A stretch of DNA of 64,000 nt from Raffaelea ambrosiae (GCA_002778195.1 PCDI01000003.1:868001-932000), one strand, 5' to 3'; counted from the stretch's first letter, positions 35,176 through 46,264 are shown. Program-made: numbers and translations. The notes: generated from the letters alone by a model not told the origin.

Positions 35176-38100
35176 ATGGGTGTTCCCAAGTTCTTCCGCT
35201 GGCTCTCGGAGCGGTATCCGGCCATCTCGCAGCTGATTGCCGAGAACCGGATCCCGGAGTTCGACTGCCTGTACCTCGACATGAACGGCATTATCCACAA
35301 CTGTACACACAAAGACTCAGACGATGCGCTGTTCCGCATGAGCGAAGACGAGATGTTTATACGCATCTTCAACTACATTGAGCACCTGTTTGGCAAGATC
35401 AAACCCAAGACGATGTTCTTCATGGCCGTCGACGGCGTCGCCCCACGCGCCAAGATGAACCAGCAGCGGTCGCGCCGTTTCCGCACCGCCCTCGACGCCG
35501 AGGAGGCGCGCAAAAAGGCCGTCAGGGAGGGCCTCACATTGCCGGCCGAGGAGCCCTTCGACAGCAACTGCATTACGCCGGGAACCGAGTTCATGGCCAA
35601 GCTGTCGACCCAGCTCAAATACTTTGTCAACAAGAAGGTCAGCGAGGACAAGGAGTGGCAGCAGTGCAAGGTGGTCCTGTCGGGCCACGACGTGCCCGGC
35701 GAGGGCGAGCACAAGATCATGGAGTACATCCGCAACGCGAAGGCGCAAAAGGACTACAACCCCAACATGCGCCACTGTCTCTACGGCCTCGACGCCGATC
35801 TGATCATGCTCGGCCTGCTGAGCCACGACCCGCACTTCTGCCTGCTCCGCGAGGAGGTCACCTTTGGCCGCCAGTCCAAGACCAAGTCCAAGGAGCTCGA
35901 GCACCAGAACTTTTATCTGATGCACCTCTGCATCGTCCGCGAGTACCTCGAGCTCGAGTTCCAGGAGCTCAAGACCGAGCCCGCCATGAGGTTCCCATTT
36001 AACATGGAACGCATCATCGACGACTTTATCCTCATGGCCTTCTTTGTCGGCAACGATTTCTTGCCCAACCTGCCGCGTCTGCACATCAACGAGGGTGCCC
36101 TCGCCACCATGTTTTCCATCTACAAGCGCGTCCTGCCACAATGCGATGGCTACATCAACGAGGGCGGCACCGTCAACCTCGAACGCCTCGGCAAGCTGCT
36201 GGCAGAGCTCTCTAAGGAGGAGTTCCGCTTCTTCGAGTACGAGATCGAGGGCGAGAAATGGTTCCAGGCCAAGAAGATGAGCCACATCCCGCTCACCGAG
36301 GGTCTGACCATTGCCAAGTCCAAGGGCAAGAACGGCGGCAGCAACGGGCGCGGCAAAGTCGACCGCTCCCACAACAGCTATGTCATTGATGACGGCAGCA
36401 AGGCTGCTGCTGAGGCGGCGGCTGCTGCTGCAAACAGTCGCAACAACAACAAGGGCAAGCTCACGCTGACCACGTTCCAGAAGGAGCTTTGGAAATCAAA
36501 GATCCGCAAGTTCGTCAGCAAGCCCACAGCCCAGCCGCTGGATCTGGGCGCCGGCCTCAAGGCGGAAGACCGCAAGTTTGTCCAGGATCTGGCCGACAGT
36601 CTGAGAATTGACTGGCGCACAGACGAAGACGACGAGGGCGACCGCCACCTGGTGTTGGCATTCCCCAAAGACCGTCTGGCCCAGAGCCAGGACGGCGACG
36701 ACGACGAGGAAGAAGAGGAGGCCCATCTGGCCCTCTTCCGCGTCCTCAAAAAGTACGACTCGGCCATTGTCGCTGACGTCTCTGCGGAGGATGCCCAGCA
36801 GGCTCTGGACCAGCTGTACATGATGAAGTTCCAGGAGTGGAAGGACCACTACTACGTGGACAAGTTCCACTGGTCCGCGTCCGCGATGAAGGACGAGGTC
36901 CGCATGATGTGCGAGAACTATGTGCAGGGTCTCCAGTGGGTGCTGTACTACTACTACCGGGGCATTGCGTCCTGGCCGTGGTTCTACCAGTACCACTACT
37001 CTCCGCTGATCTCCGACGTCATCAAGGGCCTCGGCGCAGACCTCAACTTCCGGCTCGGCCAGCCTTTCAGGCCGTTTGAACAGCTGATGGGCGTCCTGCC
37101 CGACCGGAGTAAGAGCATTGTGCCCCGTATCTACTGGCCCCTCATGACAGACGAGGATTCGCCCATCATTGATTTCTACCCGCGCGACTTTGAGCTGGAC
37201 ATGAACGGCAAGAAGATGGAGTGGGAGGCCGTTGTCAAGATCCCGTTCATTGACGAGAAGCGCCTCCTCGACGCGATGGCGCCCAAGAACCTGCTATTGA
37301 GCGACGACGAAAAGTCCAGAAACGAGTTCGGCGTGCCCATCGAGTTCACGTTCCAGAACGGGACCAACTTTACGTACCCATCGTCATTGGTGGGCATCTT
37401 CCCCGATATTCAGAACTGCCGCTGTGTCATGAACATCTTTGAGCTGCCTGCAACTGAAGGCTTGGATTTCTTGCACGACCTGACGAACGGAGCGCTGCTG
37501 AAGGTGTCCGCTCTGGCTGGCTTCCCCAGCCTGTCCACTCTGCCTTACACGGCTGTGCTTGGCCATCATGGCGTCAACGTGTTCCAGCAGGAAAGCCGGA
37601 ACGCCAGCATGATCGTGTCGCTGACCGACTCCGAGAACCGGACCAAGGTTGAGGCTGCCAAGAAGAAGCTGGGCAAGCGCTGCCACGTGGGCTACCCGTT
37701 CCTGCAGGAGGCCAAGATCGTGCGCGTGTCGGACGAGCTCTTCAACTACACGCTGGATGACAAGGGCAACGTGGTGCAGACGCATCACGGAGGCCGGGAC
37801 ATTGAACGGTGGCAGTCCAAGGCACGCAGCATCGAGGAGTTCTACAGCAAGCGCCTGGGTATTCTGACCGGTGAGGTCGAGTCGCTGGTGCACATCCACA
37901 TGCTCAAGGGCCTCATCAAGATGGACGATGGCTCCACGGTCAAGGAGTACGGCGAGATGCTGTCGATGGAGACGGACTACGCGGCGCAGGTGGTTGTGGA
38001 CGAGGTCATCAACGAGGATGAGCGCTTTATCGAGCGCGCCGCCGTACCGATCGCCGAGGAGTTCCCCCTGGGATCGCACGCCTTTTACCTGGGCGATTAC

Positions 38101-39576
38101 AACTACGGCCGGCCGCTGGGCGTTGTGGCGCACCACGGCAACCGGGTCGACATCATGGTGTCGGTCCTGAAAGAGAAGGAGCCGGAGTTCGCGCACGGCA
38201 TTGTGGCGCGAGCAGACCGGACCAACCGGTACACGCCGTCGTTCGCGGTGGCCAAGAACCTGAACCTGCACCCGCTGTCGCTGAGCAAGATCACGTCGTC
38301 CTTTTTTGTGTTTTCCGTGGGCAACCTCAAGGTGAACCTGGGCCTGAACCTCAAGTTCGAGGGCAAGAAGCTCAAGGTGCTGGGCTACTCGCGCAAGTCG
38401 GCAACGGGCTGGGAGTTCAGCAACGCCGCGATCCAGCTGATTGCCAGCTACATGGTGGCCTTTCCGGACTTTTTCGCCAACCTGAAGCACCTGCCGCACA
38501 ACCGCGACATCAAGGACACGGACATTTGGCCGGACCAGGAGAAAGCCTCGAAGCGCGTCAAGGAGATCGGCGCATGGCTCAAGACGCAGGAGACGGGCAA
38601 GTTTGAAAAGGTGCCTCTCGACGCCGAGCAGCTCGACTCGGATATTGTCGCGCAGATCGCCGCTGCCGCCGACAAGGCGCACCTCGCCACGCCGGCCACC
38701 GATACCAAGCCCATCAAGAACGTGCCTCGTAACGCGCTGCTCAAGCCGTCCGATGCCGAGCAGCGCCTCGGCAACCAGAACTTTGCGCTGGGCGACCGCG
38801 TCGTGTACGTGCAGGACTCGGGCAAAGTGCCCATTGCGGCGCGCGGCACCGTCGTCGGCATCAGCCGCACGCCCACGACCAAGTTCTTGGATGTTGTCTT
38901 TGATACCGCCTTTATGAGCGGCACCACGCTCGGCGACCGCTGCCCCGTCTTCCGCGGCCAGACCGTGCCCGACACGTCCGTGCTCAACATTTCCAACCGG
39001 CAGGTCGTGGCCGGCTCGCGGGCTGCTATCCAGCGCCGCCCGGAAGCCGCTGTCGCCCATGTCGCCAACCAGCCACGCATGGGTCGGCACTTCCACGATG
39101 CGGCGGCACCGCCGCCGCTCAGGGGCTCGTTCCGTGGCGCTGTGAACGGTGGCAGCACCAGCAATGGCAACGGCAACAGCTACCGAGGTGGCCGTGGAGG
39201 AGGCCAGCAGCAGCAGCAGTCTGGGCCCAGACCGGGCACACACTTGCAGCATAGCAGCCTGGTATACCGGACTGGTGGCCCACAGCAGCAGCAGCAGCAG
39301 TCTCAGGGTGGCCGTGGAGGCGGACGTGGAGGGGGCAACGCTAACAATGGTGCTGCTGCTGCAGCTGCTAACGCTGCTCAGCAGGGCAACGGCCAGGCAC
39401 AAGCATTCAATGCCGTTCCGCCGCCGCCGAACATTGAGAACCAGCGTGGCCGTGGCGGTCGTGGAGGTCGCGGTGGACGCGGCCATCGCGGTCGCGGTGG
39501 CGGCAGAGGTGGCGGAAACCAGCAGCAGCCGCAGGGCGGCCGTAGCAGCAACAATGGAGCTGCCGTGCCTGCCTAG
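35176..39576 (+). CDS. XRN1: Xrn1, cytoplasmic 5'-3' exoribonuclease
   Basis: Degrades decapped mRNA from the 5' end in the cytoplasm and P-bodies. Single exon, 1466 residues. The start is fixed by the family-invariant MGVPKFFRWLSERYP. The magnesium-binding acidic residues sit at the same numbers as in yeast: Asp35 (YLDMNG), Asp86 (AVDGVAPRAK), Glu176 and Glu178 (PGEGEHK), Asp206 and Asp208 (LDADLIM), with a further Asp294 in FVGNDFLPNLP. Lys93, Gln97, Arg100 and Arg101 of the 5'-phosphate pocket are present. The CR1-CR2 linker is interrupted by poly-Ala/Asn, and later PAZ/Tudor, KOW-like and winged-helix segments are recognisable (for example YHYSPLISDV and GDRVVYVQDSGKVPIAARG). From about residue 1330 the tail is Gln-, Gly- and Arg-rich with RGG repeats, a likely RNA-binding or condensate-forming region. 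An antisense 700-codon open frame is a compositional shadow. Confidence 0.97.
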   Translation: MGVPKFFRWLSERYPAISQLIAENRIPEFDCLYLDMNGIIHNCTHKDSDDALFRMSEDEMFIRIFNYIEHLFGKIKPKTMFFMAVDGVAPRAKMNQQRSRRFRTALDAEEARKKAVREGLTLPAEEPFDSNCITPGTEFMAKLSTQLKYFVNKKVSEDKEWQQCKVVLSGHDVPGEGEHKIMEYIRNAKAQKDYNPNMRHCLYGLDADLIMLGLLSHDPHFCLLREEVTFGRQSKTKSKELEHQNFYLMHLCIVREYLELEFQELKTEPAMRFPFNMERIIDDFILMAFFVGNDFLPNLPRLHINEGALATMFSIYKRVLPQCDGYINEGGTVNLERLGKLLAELSKEEFRFFEYEIEGEKWFQAKKMSHIPLTEGLTIAKSKGKNGGSNGRGKVDRSHNSYVIDDGSKAAAEAAAAAANSRNNNKGKLTLTTFQKELWKSKIRKFVSKPTAQPLDLGAGLKAEDRKFVQDLADSLRIDWRTDEDDEGDRHLVLAFPKDRLAQSQDGDDDEEEEEAHLALFRVLKKYDSAIVADVSAEDAQQALDQLYMMKFQEWKDHYYVDKFHWSASAMKDEVRMMCENYVQGLQWVLYYYYRGIASWPWFYQYHYSPLISDVIKGLGADLNFRLGQPFRPFEQLMGVLPDRSKSIVPRIYWPLMTDEDSPIIDFYPRDFELDMNGKKMEWEAVVKIPFIDEKRLLDAMAPKNLLLSDDEKSRNEFGVPIEFTFQNGTNFTYPSSLVGIFPDIQNCRCVMNIFELPATEGLDFLHDLTNGALLKVSALAGFPSLSTLPYTAVLGHHGVNVFQQESRNASMIVSLTDSENRTKVEAAKKKLGKRCHVGYPFLQEAKIVRVSDELFNYTLDDKGNVVQTHHGGRDIERWQSKARSIEEFYSKRLGILTGEVESLVHIHMLKGLIKMDDGSTVKEYGEMLSMETDYAAQVVVDEVINEDERFIERAAVPIAEEFPLGSHAFYLGDYNYGRPLGVVAHHGNRVDIMVSVLKEKEPEFAHGIVARADRTNRYTPSFAVAKNLNLHPLSLSKITSSFFVFSVGNLKVNLGLNLKFEGKKLKVLGYSRKSATGWEFSNAAIQLIASYMVAFPDFFANLKHLPHNRDIKDTDIWPDQEKASKRVKEIGAWLKTQETGKFEKVPLDAEQLDSDIVAQIAAAADKAHLATPATDTKPIKNVPRNALLKPSDAEQRLGNQNFALGDRVVYVQDSGKVPIAARGTVVGISRTPTTKFLDVVFDTAFMSGTTLGDRCPVFRGQTVPDTSVLNISNRQVVAGSRAAIQRRPEAAVAHVANQPRMGRHFHDAAAPPPLRGSFRGAVNGGSTSNGNGNSYRGGRGGGQQQQQSGPRPGTHLQHSSLVYRTGGPQQQQQQSQGGRGGGRGGGNANNGAAAAAANAAQQGNGQAQAFNAVPPPPNIENQRGRGGRGGRGGRGHRGRGGGRGGGNQQQPQGGRSSNNGAAVPA

Positions 39577-40362
39577 GAGGCCAGGGATTGATTGGCCCGC
39601 GTGCCCTGTGCCATTAACAGAAACATGGCATTTTTTTTTCTATTTCTTGTGAAATGAATCAACATATGGACGTTTTGTTGTAATACACCCACTCCGTCAG
39701 GGAGGTACTCCAGGGAAAAAGGAGCAGCTAGCCAGGGGAAGAAAAGCTGGGAGGAATTGCTGTCTGTTTGTCTATATTTATGGAGGTTTTCTCATGATCA
39801 ACGATACTGATGGGACTCTTGTATTCATATGTTTGCAGGTTGATAAGAAGAGAAAGTACATTGCGCGCAAAAAAGGGACATCGTGGTAAAGCGACTGCTT
39901 GTGTATGTTATTGTGAGTGGAAAAAGCATGGCGAGACCTATTTGCCATCGTCTACAGAATAGTTACATGGTACTCGTACACCATAAAGCTCCAACAAGCT
40001 CATCCTGTTGTAACTAGGCGCTAGTCTACTTGTGGAGTTAGCGCAGTTTCTGCCACCGATGTCCGCCCAAAATGAGGGACCACTTTACGCGACTGGACCG
40101 TGTGGGCGTTGCAAAGGGTCGCGCTTTCCCTTCCCCGGTTCTTGTTGGCGTTTCTCTTTTTTTCCTTTCTCGACTGCAAGTCGTACCTTTTTTCACACAC
40201 GACACCGCCACAGGAGCATACAACGAACTTTTACACGAACGCCGGCGACGAAATACCACGAGTCGTGCATACAGGCGCAAGGCGCGAGCGAGCATCTGAT
40301 CTGCAGACGAATCTGACAATTTACTTTTTTTTTTTCAAATCTGCGCAAACCGTGATCTCAAT
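39577..40362. other. XRN1-HAT2 intergenic region
   Basis: 786 bp. The first part is AT-richer XRN1 3' flank, the last part the CT-rich HAT2 leader. No further gene seen. Confidence 0.6.
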
Positions 40363-42033
40363 ATGGGGGCCCAAGTTGACGATGTGGATGGTGAGTAGGA
40401 GAGGAGCTGCCAGAGGGGCGAGGAATTCAAAGAGTATCTGAAGACGATGCAACGGGGCTGGCAATCTGGGGCATCCGAGACAGCTGCTAACTGAGACCAG
40501 TGGATATGGAGCACGAGGAGGATACCGAGCAGGAGCAGCGGCTGATCAACGAAGGTGAGTTGGAGGGAAAGTGGAAACAAGGGCATTGTTCCAACAGGAA
40601 ACGTTGTTCCAGCATGACCGCATTCTGACCAGCGTACGCCCTCGCAGAATACAAGACATGGAAGAAGAACAGCCCGTTCTTGTACGACATGATTCTCAGC
40701 AACGCGCTGCCGTGGCCGACGCTGACGACGCAGTGGTTCCCCGACGTCAAGGTGCTCGAGGAGAAGAAGAGCCGGGTGTACCGCATGCTGCTGGGCACGC
40801 ACACGTCCGAGGGCCTGCCCAACTACCTGCAGATCGCCGAAGTGTCGATCCCGATGACGACCGAGCCCAAGGCGCACGACTACGACGAGGAGCGCGGCGA
40901 GATCGGCGGGTACAACAGCAAGGTGGTGGGCGCGGCCGCTAATGGCGGCGGCGGCAGCGGTGCCGGGTCGGGCGGAGGCAGCAGCCCGGCGATCAGCTTC
41001 AGCATTGTGCAGAAGATTGACCACCCGGGCGAGGTCAACAAGGCGCGGTACCAGCCGCAGAACCCCGACATTCTGGCGACGCTCGCGGTCGACGGGCGCG
41101 TGCTCATCTTCGACCGCACCAAGCACAGCCTGACGCCGACGGGCACGGTCAGCCCGCAGTTTGAGCTGGTCGGGCACAAGCAGGAAGGGTTTGGGCTGGC
41201 GTGGAACCCGCACGAGGCGGGCTGTCTGGCGTCGGGCAGCGAGGACACGACGGTCTGCCTGTGGGATCTCAAGACGGCGACGACGGGCGGCCCCAAGACG
41301 CTGAAGCCCAGCCGGCGCCTGACGCACCACACGCAGATTGTCAACGATGTGCAGTACCACCCCATCTCCAAGAGCTTTGTGGGCAGCGTGTCGGACGACC
41401 TGACGCTGCAGATTGTGGACGTGCGGCAGGCGGCCAACGACCGGGCGGCGCTGGTGGCGCGCGACGGGCACAGCGACGCGGTCAACGCGCTGGCGTTCAA
41501 CCCGACGAGCGAGTACATCGTGGCGACGGCGTCGGCGGACAAGACGATTGGGCTGTGGGACCTGCGCAACGTGCGCGAAAAGGTGCACACGCTCGAGGGC
41601 CACAACGACGCGGTGACGTCTCTGGCGTGGCACCCGCACGAGTCGACCATCCTGGGCAGCGGCAGCTACGACCGGCGGATCATCTTTTGGGATCTGAGCC
41701 GCGTGGGCGAGGAGCAGCTGCCCGACGACCAGGAGGACGGGCCACCGGAATTGTAGGCCCCCTCAAGCCCNNNNNNNNNNNNNNNTCCCCTTTTCCTTTT
41801 GAAAAATTGGCGGTCTCTTCTTTACTGAACGATACTAACATACAACTATTAGACTCTTCATGCATGGCGGCCATACCAACCACTTGGCCGACTTCAGCTG
41901 GAACCCGAACCCGGCCGACTCCTGGCTGGTGTGCAGCGCGGCCGAGGACAACCTGCTGCAGATCTGGAAGGTGGCAGACTCGATTGTGGGCCGCGACGAC
42001 GCGGACCTGCCAGTGGATGAGATGGACCGGTAG
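40363..42033 (+). CDS. HAT2: RbAp46/48-type WD40 histone chaperone (Hat2)
   Basis: Seven-bladed WD40 protein that binds histone H4, partner of Hat1 acetyltransferase and related chromatin complexes. Exons 40363-40390, 40501-40554, 40648-41752 and 41853-42033 join in phase to give 455 residues. The N-terminal helix reads RLINEEYKTWKKNSPFLYD and continues LPWPTLTTQWFPD, the classic RbAp48 start. WD repeats include LWDLKTA, LWDLRNV, IIFWDLSRV and LLQIWKV, and the last exon adds the blade beginning FMHGGHTNHLADFSWNPN. A Gly/Ser/Ala-rich insertion of about 20 residues (near 122-141) interrupts the propeller. The last intron (41753-41852) contains a 15-N assembly gap and a TACTAAC branch site. Paralogues of the Msi1/CAC3 type are the main alternative; the EQRLINEEYKTWKKN start favours Hat2. 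Confidence 0.93.
41771..41785. other. assembly gap (15 N)
   Basis: Run of N inside the last HAT2 intron, so no coding sequence appears to be lost. Confidence 0.99.
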
Positions 42034-43315
42034 GGGGGGGGGGTGGAGGCGGAGGGTGAGAGGGGGTTGAAGGAGAACGGCAGGAGGAAATGGACAGTCT
42101 TTTTTGGGTCGGGAAGGGACGGGTATAGGCATACCAACGGGAAGAAGGAAAAGCCATTTTTTCTCTCTTTTTCGTCTTGTTCTACGTTTTTTCATTCATT
42201 TCGTCTTTTTTTGTCACGTCATTTCCTGGCCAGTGATTGTCCTTTTTTTTTTTTGCTTTCTCGTCCTTTTAACTGTCTTTTTTCTTTTCTTTTGGGCCGC
42301 TGTCTTGGGTCACTGTTTCGTTTTGTTTCCGCGTCCAACTAAGGCGTAATACAAGGGGCGAGGGAGAAGCAGAACGCGAGAGAGACGAGGATACCAGACA
42401 CGAGACAACAAGGGAATGGTCACAGGCTTGGGCTTGGGTCAGGCGAGGTGTATTATTTGATTTTCTATCCATTTGACTTTCCAGCCATGCTGGTAAATTG
42501 GCAGAGTACAGGGGGGGTGCTGTGTGATGTACACGAATGGAATCTGAGAGAAAACAAAACGGCAACGTCTGGAAAAGGGTAAGGAGTTGTGTTGTGTGTT
42601 TCAGTGCAAGGCACCTCCCAAGCTCTCCTGTTTGGTTGCGTCCACGTCGTCATTTGCCTTGTCTGCTCGTCCGAACTCGCTGAGGTAGCCCTGATGCTAT
42701 TGTTCCACTTTTTGAGGGACCTGTCCTGTTTGCTTGTGTTACCATGGCCTGCCTATTGAGGAAGGAACCAATATGTGTCGCGTGCTTTGGGGAGGGCTGC
42801 CTATTGACCAAGCTGTCCGAATAGCTTCAGCTTTCCATTGTGGCCCAGCAACGGCAAGGAGGACGACAACGGCCGTCCAACACAGCTGGCCTCACAGCAC
42901 TGTTGATCCCGTTCTTTTGCCCATTCATTCATTCACGCACACTTCCACTCTCTCTGATCCCAAGCACACAATTGCAACAGCCGCTCGTTTGACTTGACAG
43001 TTCTGTTCTTCTTTTTTTTCTTTTCTTCCTTTCTTTTTCTGTTCTTCTTTTCTCTTTTCTTCTTCCTTTCTTTTTCTGTTCTTTCGTTTTGCTTCTTTCT
43101 TCTCGACACTCGTTTATATGTTTTCCTCTTCATTCACCATTTTGCTTTCGAGATACTCGGTTTATCTTCACGTCTTTCTTTCTTCCAGAGAGACCTGAGC
43201 TACATCTCTCTTCTTTCGATTTTTCTTCTTTTCGTTCATCTCTTTGATTTTTTCCGGCCCTTTTTCACACTCTCTTTTTTTGCATCCCACCCCCCTCTCC
43301 CCATCGCCGTCAACC
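42034..43315. other. intergenic region with pyrimidine-rich leader
   Basis: HAT2 3' flank, then from about 43000 a C/T tract of about 300 bp (TTTCTTTTTCTGTTCTTC-like repeats) leading to the next ATG. No gene seen. Confidence 0.6.
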
Positions 43316-46264
43316 ATGGCCGGCCGCAAACGGTCCCTCCCCGAAGACCTCCACGACATCCGCGAGGTTCTCCAGAGCCTCTCGTCGGATCCGCCGTCCT
43401 CGTCGTCGGTCTCATCGTCTCCCTCGTCAGCATCGACATCGTCGTCTTACCAGTCCGATGCCGATGCCGTCTACGCACGCGCCATCGCCCTGGCCGTGCA
43501 CCGAGGCAAGCGCCGCATCCAAAAGGACCTCGAAAGCGGCCTCTACGGGCCCGAGAACGTTCTGGCGACCATTGAGCAGGCCCAGGCCGCCCGCAAGGCC
43601 CGCAGCCAAGCCCAGGTCCAGGCCGCCGGTCTGGCCGTCGACGGCAGGACTGTGGAGGTGCTCGTGCAGGGCGTCAACAGCCAGGGCCGCATGAGCAGCC
43701 TGGACGACAAGAACACGAACAAGAACAACAGCAACGACAACGGCACTCTGGGTGCGGCAGTGGTCTGTCCGCCGGGCACGCTCTGGGCCTGGACCAAGTA
43801 CTACAAGAAGGACGTCTTGCCCGGAGGCATGTCGACCGCCATGGACACCGGAGACGCCATGGACTGGGATGGGCCGTCCTCTGCCAGCCAGTCTCGTTCT
43901 TCTTCTTCTTCTTCTTCTTCGTCTCCTCCTCCCCCCTTGTTCGACCTCCTCAGCTCTGTCGCTTCCTGTCCGGTCCTGGTCCAGGAGGTCTGCTCCTACC
44001 TGCAGCCGCGCGACGTCTTTGTGCTCTACCGCACCAGCCGCGTCTTCAAGGCCACAATCGACGCCGACCTGGGCCCGACCGTCCTCCGGCTCGCCCGGAA
44101 GCATGCGCCCGAAGCTGTCGGCATCTTCCCCTGGGAGCTGTACGGGAGAATCGCAAACCAGGCCGAGCTGAACCTGGACCCGGCCCAAGCCCAGACCCAG
44201 AATGGCATTCCTAAATCGTCTGCTTCTCCCTCCCCACCTCCTCCTACCCTCCGCTACCTGAGCCTCCTGCTGAGCCGCGACCGCAAGGTCCGCGACATCG
44301 TGGCTTGTCTGGCCCGCAGCGGCCACCGCCTACCGCGCCGGTCGGACGTCAACCCAGGCGCCGCGGCCAGCCTGAAAAAGCTCTGGATGCTCATGGACGT
44401 GTCCACCAACAAGGGCCGGCTCGCGCTGATCGCCCGCGAGGATCTCTTCACCGACCACGACCTGCTGACCCTGCAAATGTTCCTGGTCAAGCTGACGATG
44501 CACTTCCACGGCCCGGACGAAACAGAGGAAACAGGCGAGGTCGACCGCCACGGGCAGCCGTTGCGGCCCGTGCCGGCCGTGCCGACGCCTGCCGTCCTCA
44601 CCTACGACGGCTCCTTCGGCACGGCCGGGTCGCTCGTCGAGGTCCTCCTGGGCCAGCGCAGCGGCCTGCACGTGCTCTGGAGCCTGCTGCGCAACAAGCA
44701 GTACCGCACCCCTGCCGAGGTGCTGGAGCTCAAGCTGCGGTACGACTACATCCCGGGCCTCGGCGAGGACCTGTCGACCTTGGCCGACACCGGCCCTTCC
44801 TTCATGGGCGGCAGCGTCATCACTTCCCCCGTGTCCCCTGCCGTCCGGTCTGTGTTCCAGCGCGTCCCGCTCTGGGAGATGGGCGTCGGCCGGTTCGAGG
44901 GCTGGGGCCTGGGGCTGATGCACCTCAAGCGGATCGACGAGCTGCTGCCAATCGAGGCAGTCCGGAGGGAGCTGGACCTGGACAGCCACCTGCCGTTCAT
45001 GACCATCTGGGGCCATCGGGACTTTGCCACCGGGGCGAATCTCGTGCCGACCTTGGAGGAGATGTACATGTCGGATGATGAGGAGGAAGAGATGACGACG
45101 ACGACGACGACGACGACGACAATCGAACGAAGTGAGGCCCAAAAGCAGGCCCAAAAGCAGGCCCAAAAGAAGGATCGAATGTTAGCCGAGAAGCTCAAGA
45201 TGATCGTGTCGCCGGCGGCACGCCTCGCCCGGCGGTGCGGCAACGTTCCCTTTGCTCCCGGCGAATGGCAGCCGTGGCAGGTGCTCAAGGCGCAGTGGTC
45301 GACGCTCTCCGTGGCCGACAAGGTGGACATTTGGTGGATCTGCCACCAGGAGCGGCTCAAGACGCAGCCGTGGGTGCGGGAGGGCGATGATGACGGGCTC
45401 ACGGACGACGACGCCGACGACGACGACAGCAGCTTCGGAGGAGGAGGCTATGACAAGGACGACGATGAGGATGACGACTTGCTGGGCAGCGACAGCGACA
45501 GCGAGAGTGACGGAGGAGGCGGAGGCCCAGGCGGAGGACTGACTACCCGCGCCAGCGCCGTCGCCGCCGGCGGCACCCCCCTCGCCCCCACCTTTTCGGC
45601 CCGCCACCAGCAGCTCATCGCCTCCTGTGTCCAGTCGGCCCGCCGCCAACAGGCAGCCGTCGACGCGGCTCTGCTGGCCCAGGCCAACAACGTCCTGCGC
45701 GACTACGACGAGAGCGAGCTGTCGTTTTGGGAGGGCAGGCTGGACGGTGCTTCCTCGTCCGCCTACACCTCCTTGTTTGGAGACGGCGGCCTGTTGGAGG
45801 AGGACAAGGATGGCGGAGAAGGGGCTGGAAGCAACATTGGCGGTACTGCTGGCAGCGGTGCTGGCGATGCGGACGGGCAAGTGTCTACGACCCAATACGA
45901 GGACAACAACACCTACAGCACCTACAACACCTACCACCCCTTTCTTGGCATCGACCCCGACGACGTCAACATCCGCGCCTACAGCGGCAGTGTCGACGAC
46001 GATGATGTGCTCGCCTTGATCCAGCAGCTCGAAGTGGCCGAGGCGGCCGCGGAAGTTGCTGCCACTACGATAGCCACGACAGCCGCGACAGCCGCGACAG
46101 CCGCGACAGCTGCGCCCGCATCAAACGGTGCCAGTGCGGAAGGGTCGGAGACGTCGGCCCATGCTGCTGTTGCTGTGGACTGGGCGGCCGAGGTGGCCCG
46201 GCTGCAGGAGCGGCTAGAGACCCGGCTGACGGCAGAGGTGTTTGCGGTGGACTTTACCAATTGA
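43316..46264 (+). CDS. F-box-like orphan protein with low-complexity arms
   Basis: Single-exon 982-residue protein. I do not recognise the family. The start at 43316 (CAACCATGG) follows a CT-rich leader and gives a basic MAGRKRSLPEDLHD; an earlier in-frame Met at 43244 would translate leader sequence. Residues about 217-262 (CPVLVQEVCSYLQPRDVFVLYRTSR, written here only in part: VLVQEVCSYLQ and RDVFVLYRTS) resemble an F-box helix set, suggesting an SCF substrate adaptor, but this is inference. The middle (about 330-600) is a well-folded-looking region, for example LWMLMDVSTNKGRLAL, LTLQMFLVKLTMHF and WEMGVGRFEGWGLGLMHL. Later come poly-Thr, KQAQKQAQKQAQ repeats, WQPWQVLKAQW, WWICHQERLKTQPW, then acidic Asp/Glu and Gly runs and a terminal Ala/Thr repeat (GCGACAGCC x4). 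GC-rich codons match its neighbours. Confidence 0.75.
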   Translation: MAGRKRSLPEDLHDIREVLQSLSSDPPSSSSVSSSPSSASTSSSYQSDADAVYARAIALAVHRGKRRIQKDLESGLYGPENVLATIEQAQAARKARSQAQVQAAGLAVDGRTVEVLVQGVNSQGRMSSLDDKNTNKNNSNDNGTLGAAVVCPPGTLWAWTKYYKKDVLPGGMSTAMDTGDAMDWDGPSSASQSRSSSSSSSSSPPPPLFDLLSSVASCPVLVQEVCSYLQPRDVFVLYRTSRVFKATIDADLGPTVLRLARKHAPEAVGIFPWELYGRIANQAELNLDPAQAQTQNGIPKSSASPSPPPPTLRYLSLLLSRDRKVRDIVACLARSGHRLPRRSDVNPGAAASLKKLWMLMDVSTNKGRLALIAREDLFTDHDLLTLQMFLVKLTMHFHGPDETEETGEVDRHGQPLRPVPAVPTPAVLTYDGSFGTAGSLVEVLLGQRSGLHVLWSLLRNKQYRTPAEVLELKLRYDYIPGLGEDLSTLADTGPSFMGGSVITSPVSPAVRSVFQRVPLWEMGVGRFEGWGLGLMHLKRIDELLPIEAVRRELDLDSHLPFMTIWGHRDFATGANLVPTLEEMYMSDDEEEEMTTTTTTTTTIERSEAQKQAQKQAQKKDRMLAEKLKMIVSPAARLARRCGNVPFAPGEWQPWQVLKAQWSTLSVADKVDIWWICHQERLKTQPWVREGDDDGLTDDDADDDDSSFGGGGYDKDDDEDDDLLGSDSDSESDGGGGGPGGGLTTRASAVAAGGTPLAPTFSARHQQLIASCVQSARRQQAAVDAALLAQANNVLRDYDESELSFWEGRLDGASSSAYTSLFGDGGLLEEDKDGGEGAGSNIGGTAGSGAGDADGQVSTTQYEDNNTYSTYNTYHPFLGIDPDDVNIRAYSGSVDDDDVLALIQQLEVAEAAAEVAATTIATTAATAATAATAAPASNGASAEGSETSAHAAVAVDWAAEVARLQERLETRLTAEVFAVDFTN
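43899..43922. repeat. (TTC)n coding trinucleotide repeat
   Basis: About eight TTC units encoding poly-Ser in the F-box-like orphan. Confidence 0.85.
45094..45121. repeat. (ACG)n coding trinucleotide repeat
   Basis: About nine ACG units encoding poly-Thr in the F-box-like orphan. Confidence 0.9.

Noticed and set aside
37384..39486. 700-codon open frame on the minus strand
   Set aside because: Antisense to XRN1, with no domain and composition expected from GC3 bias.
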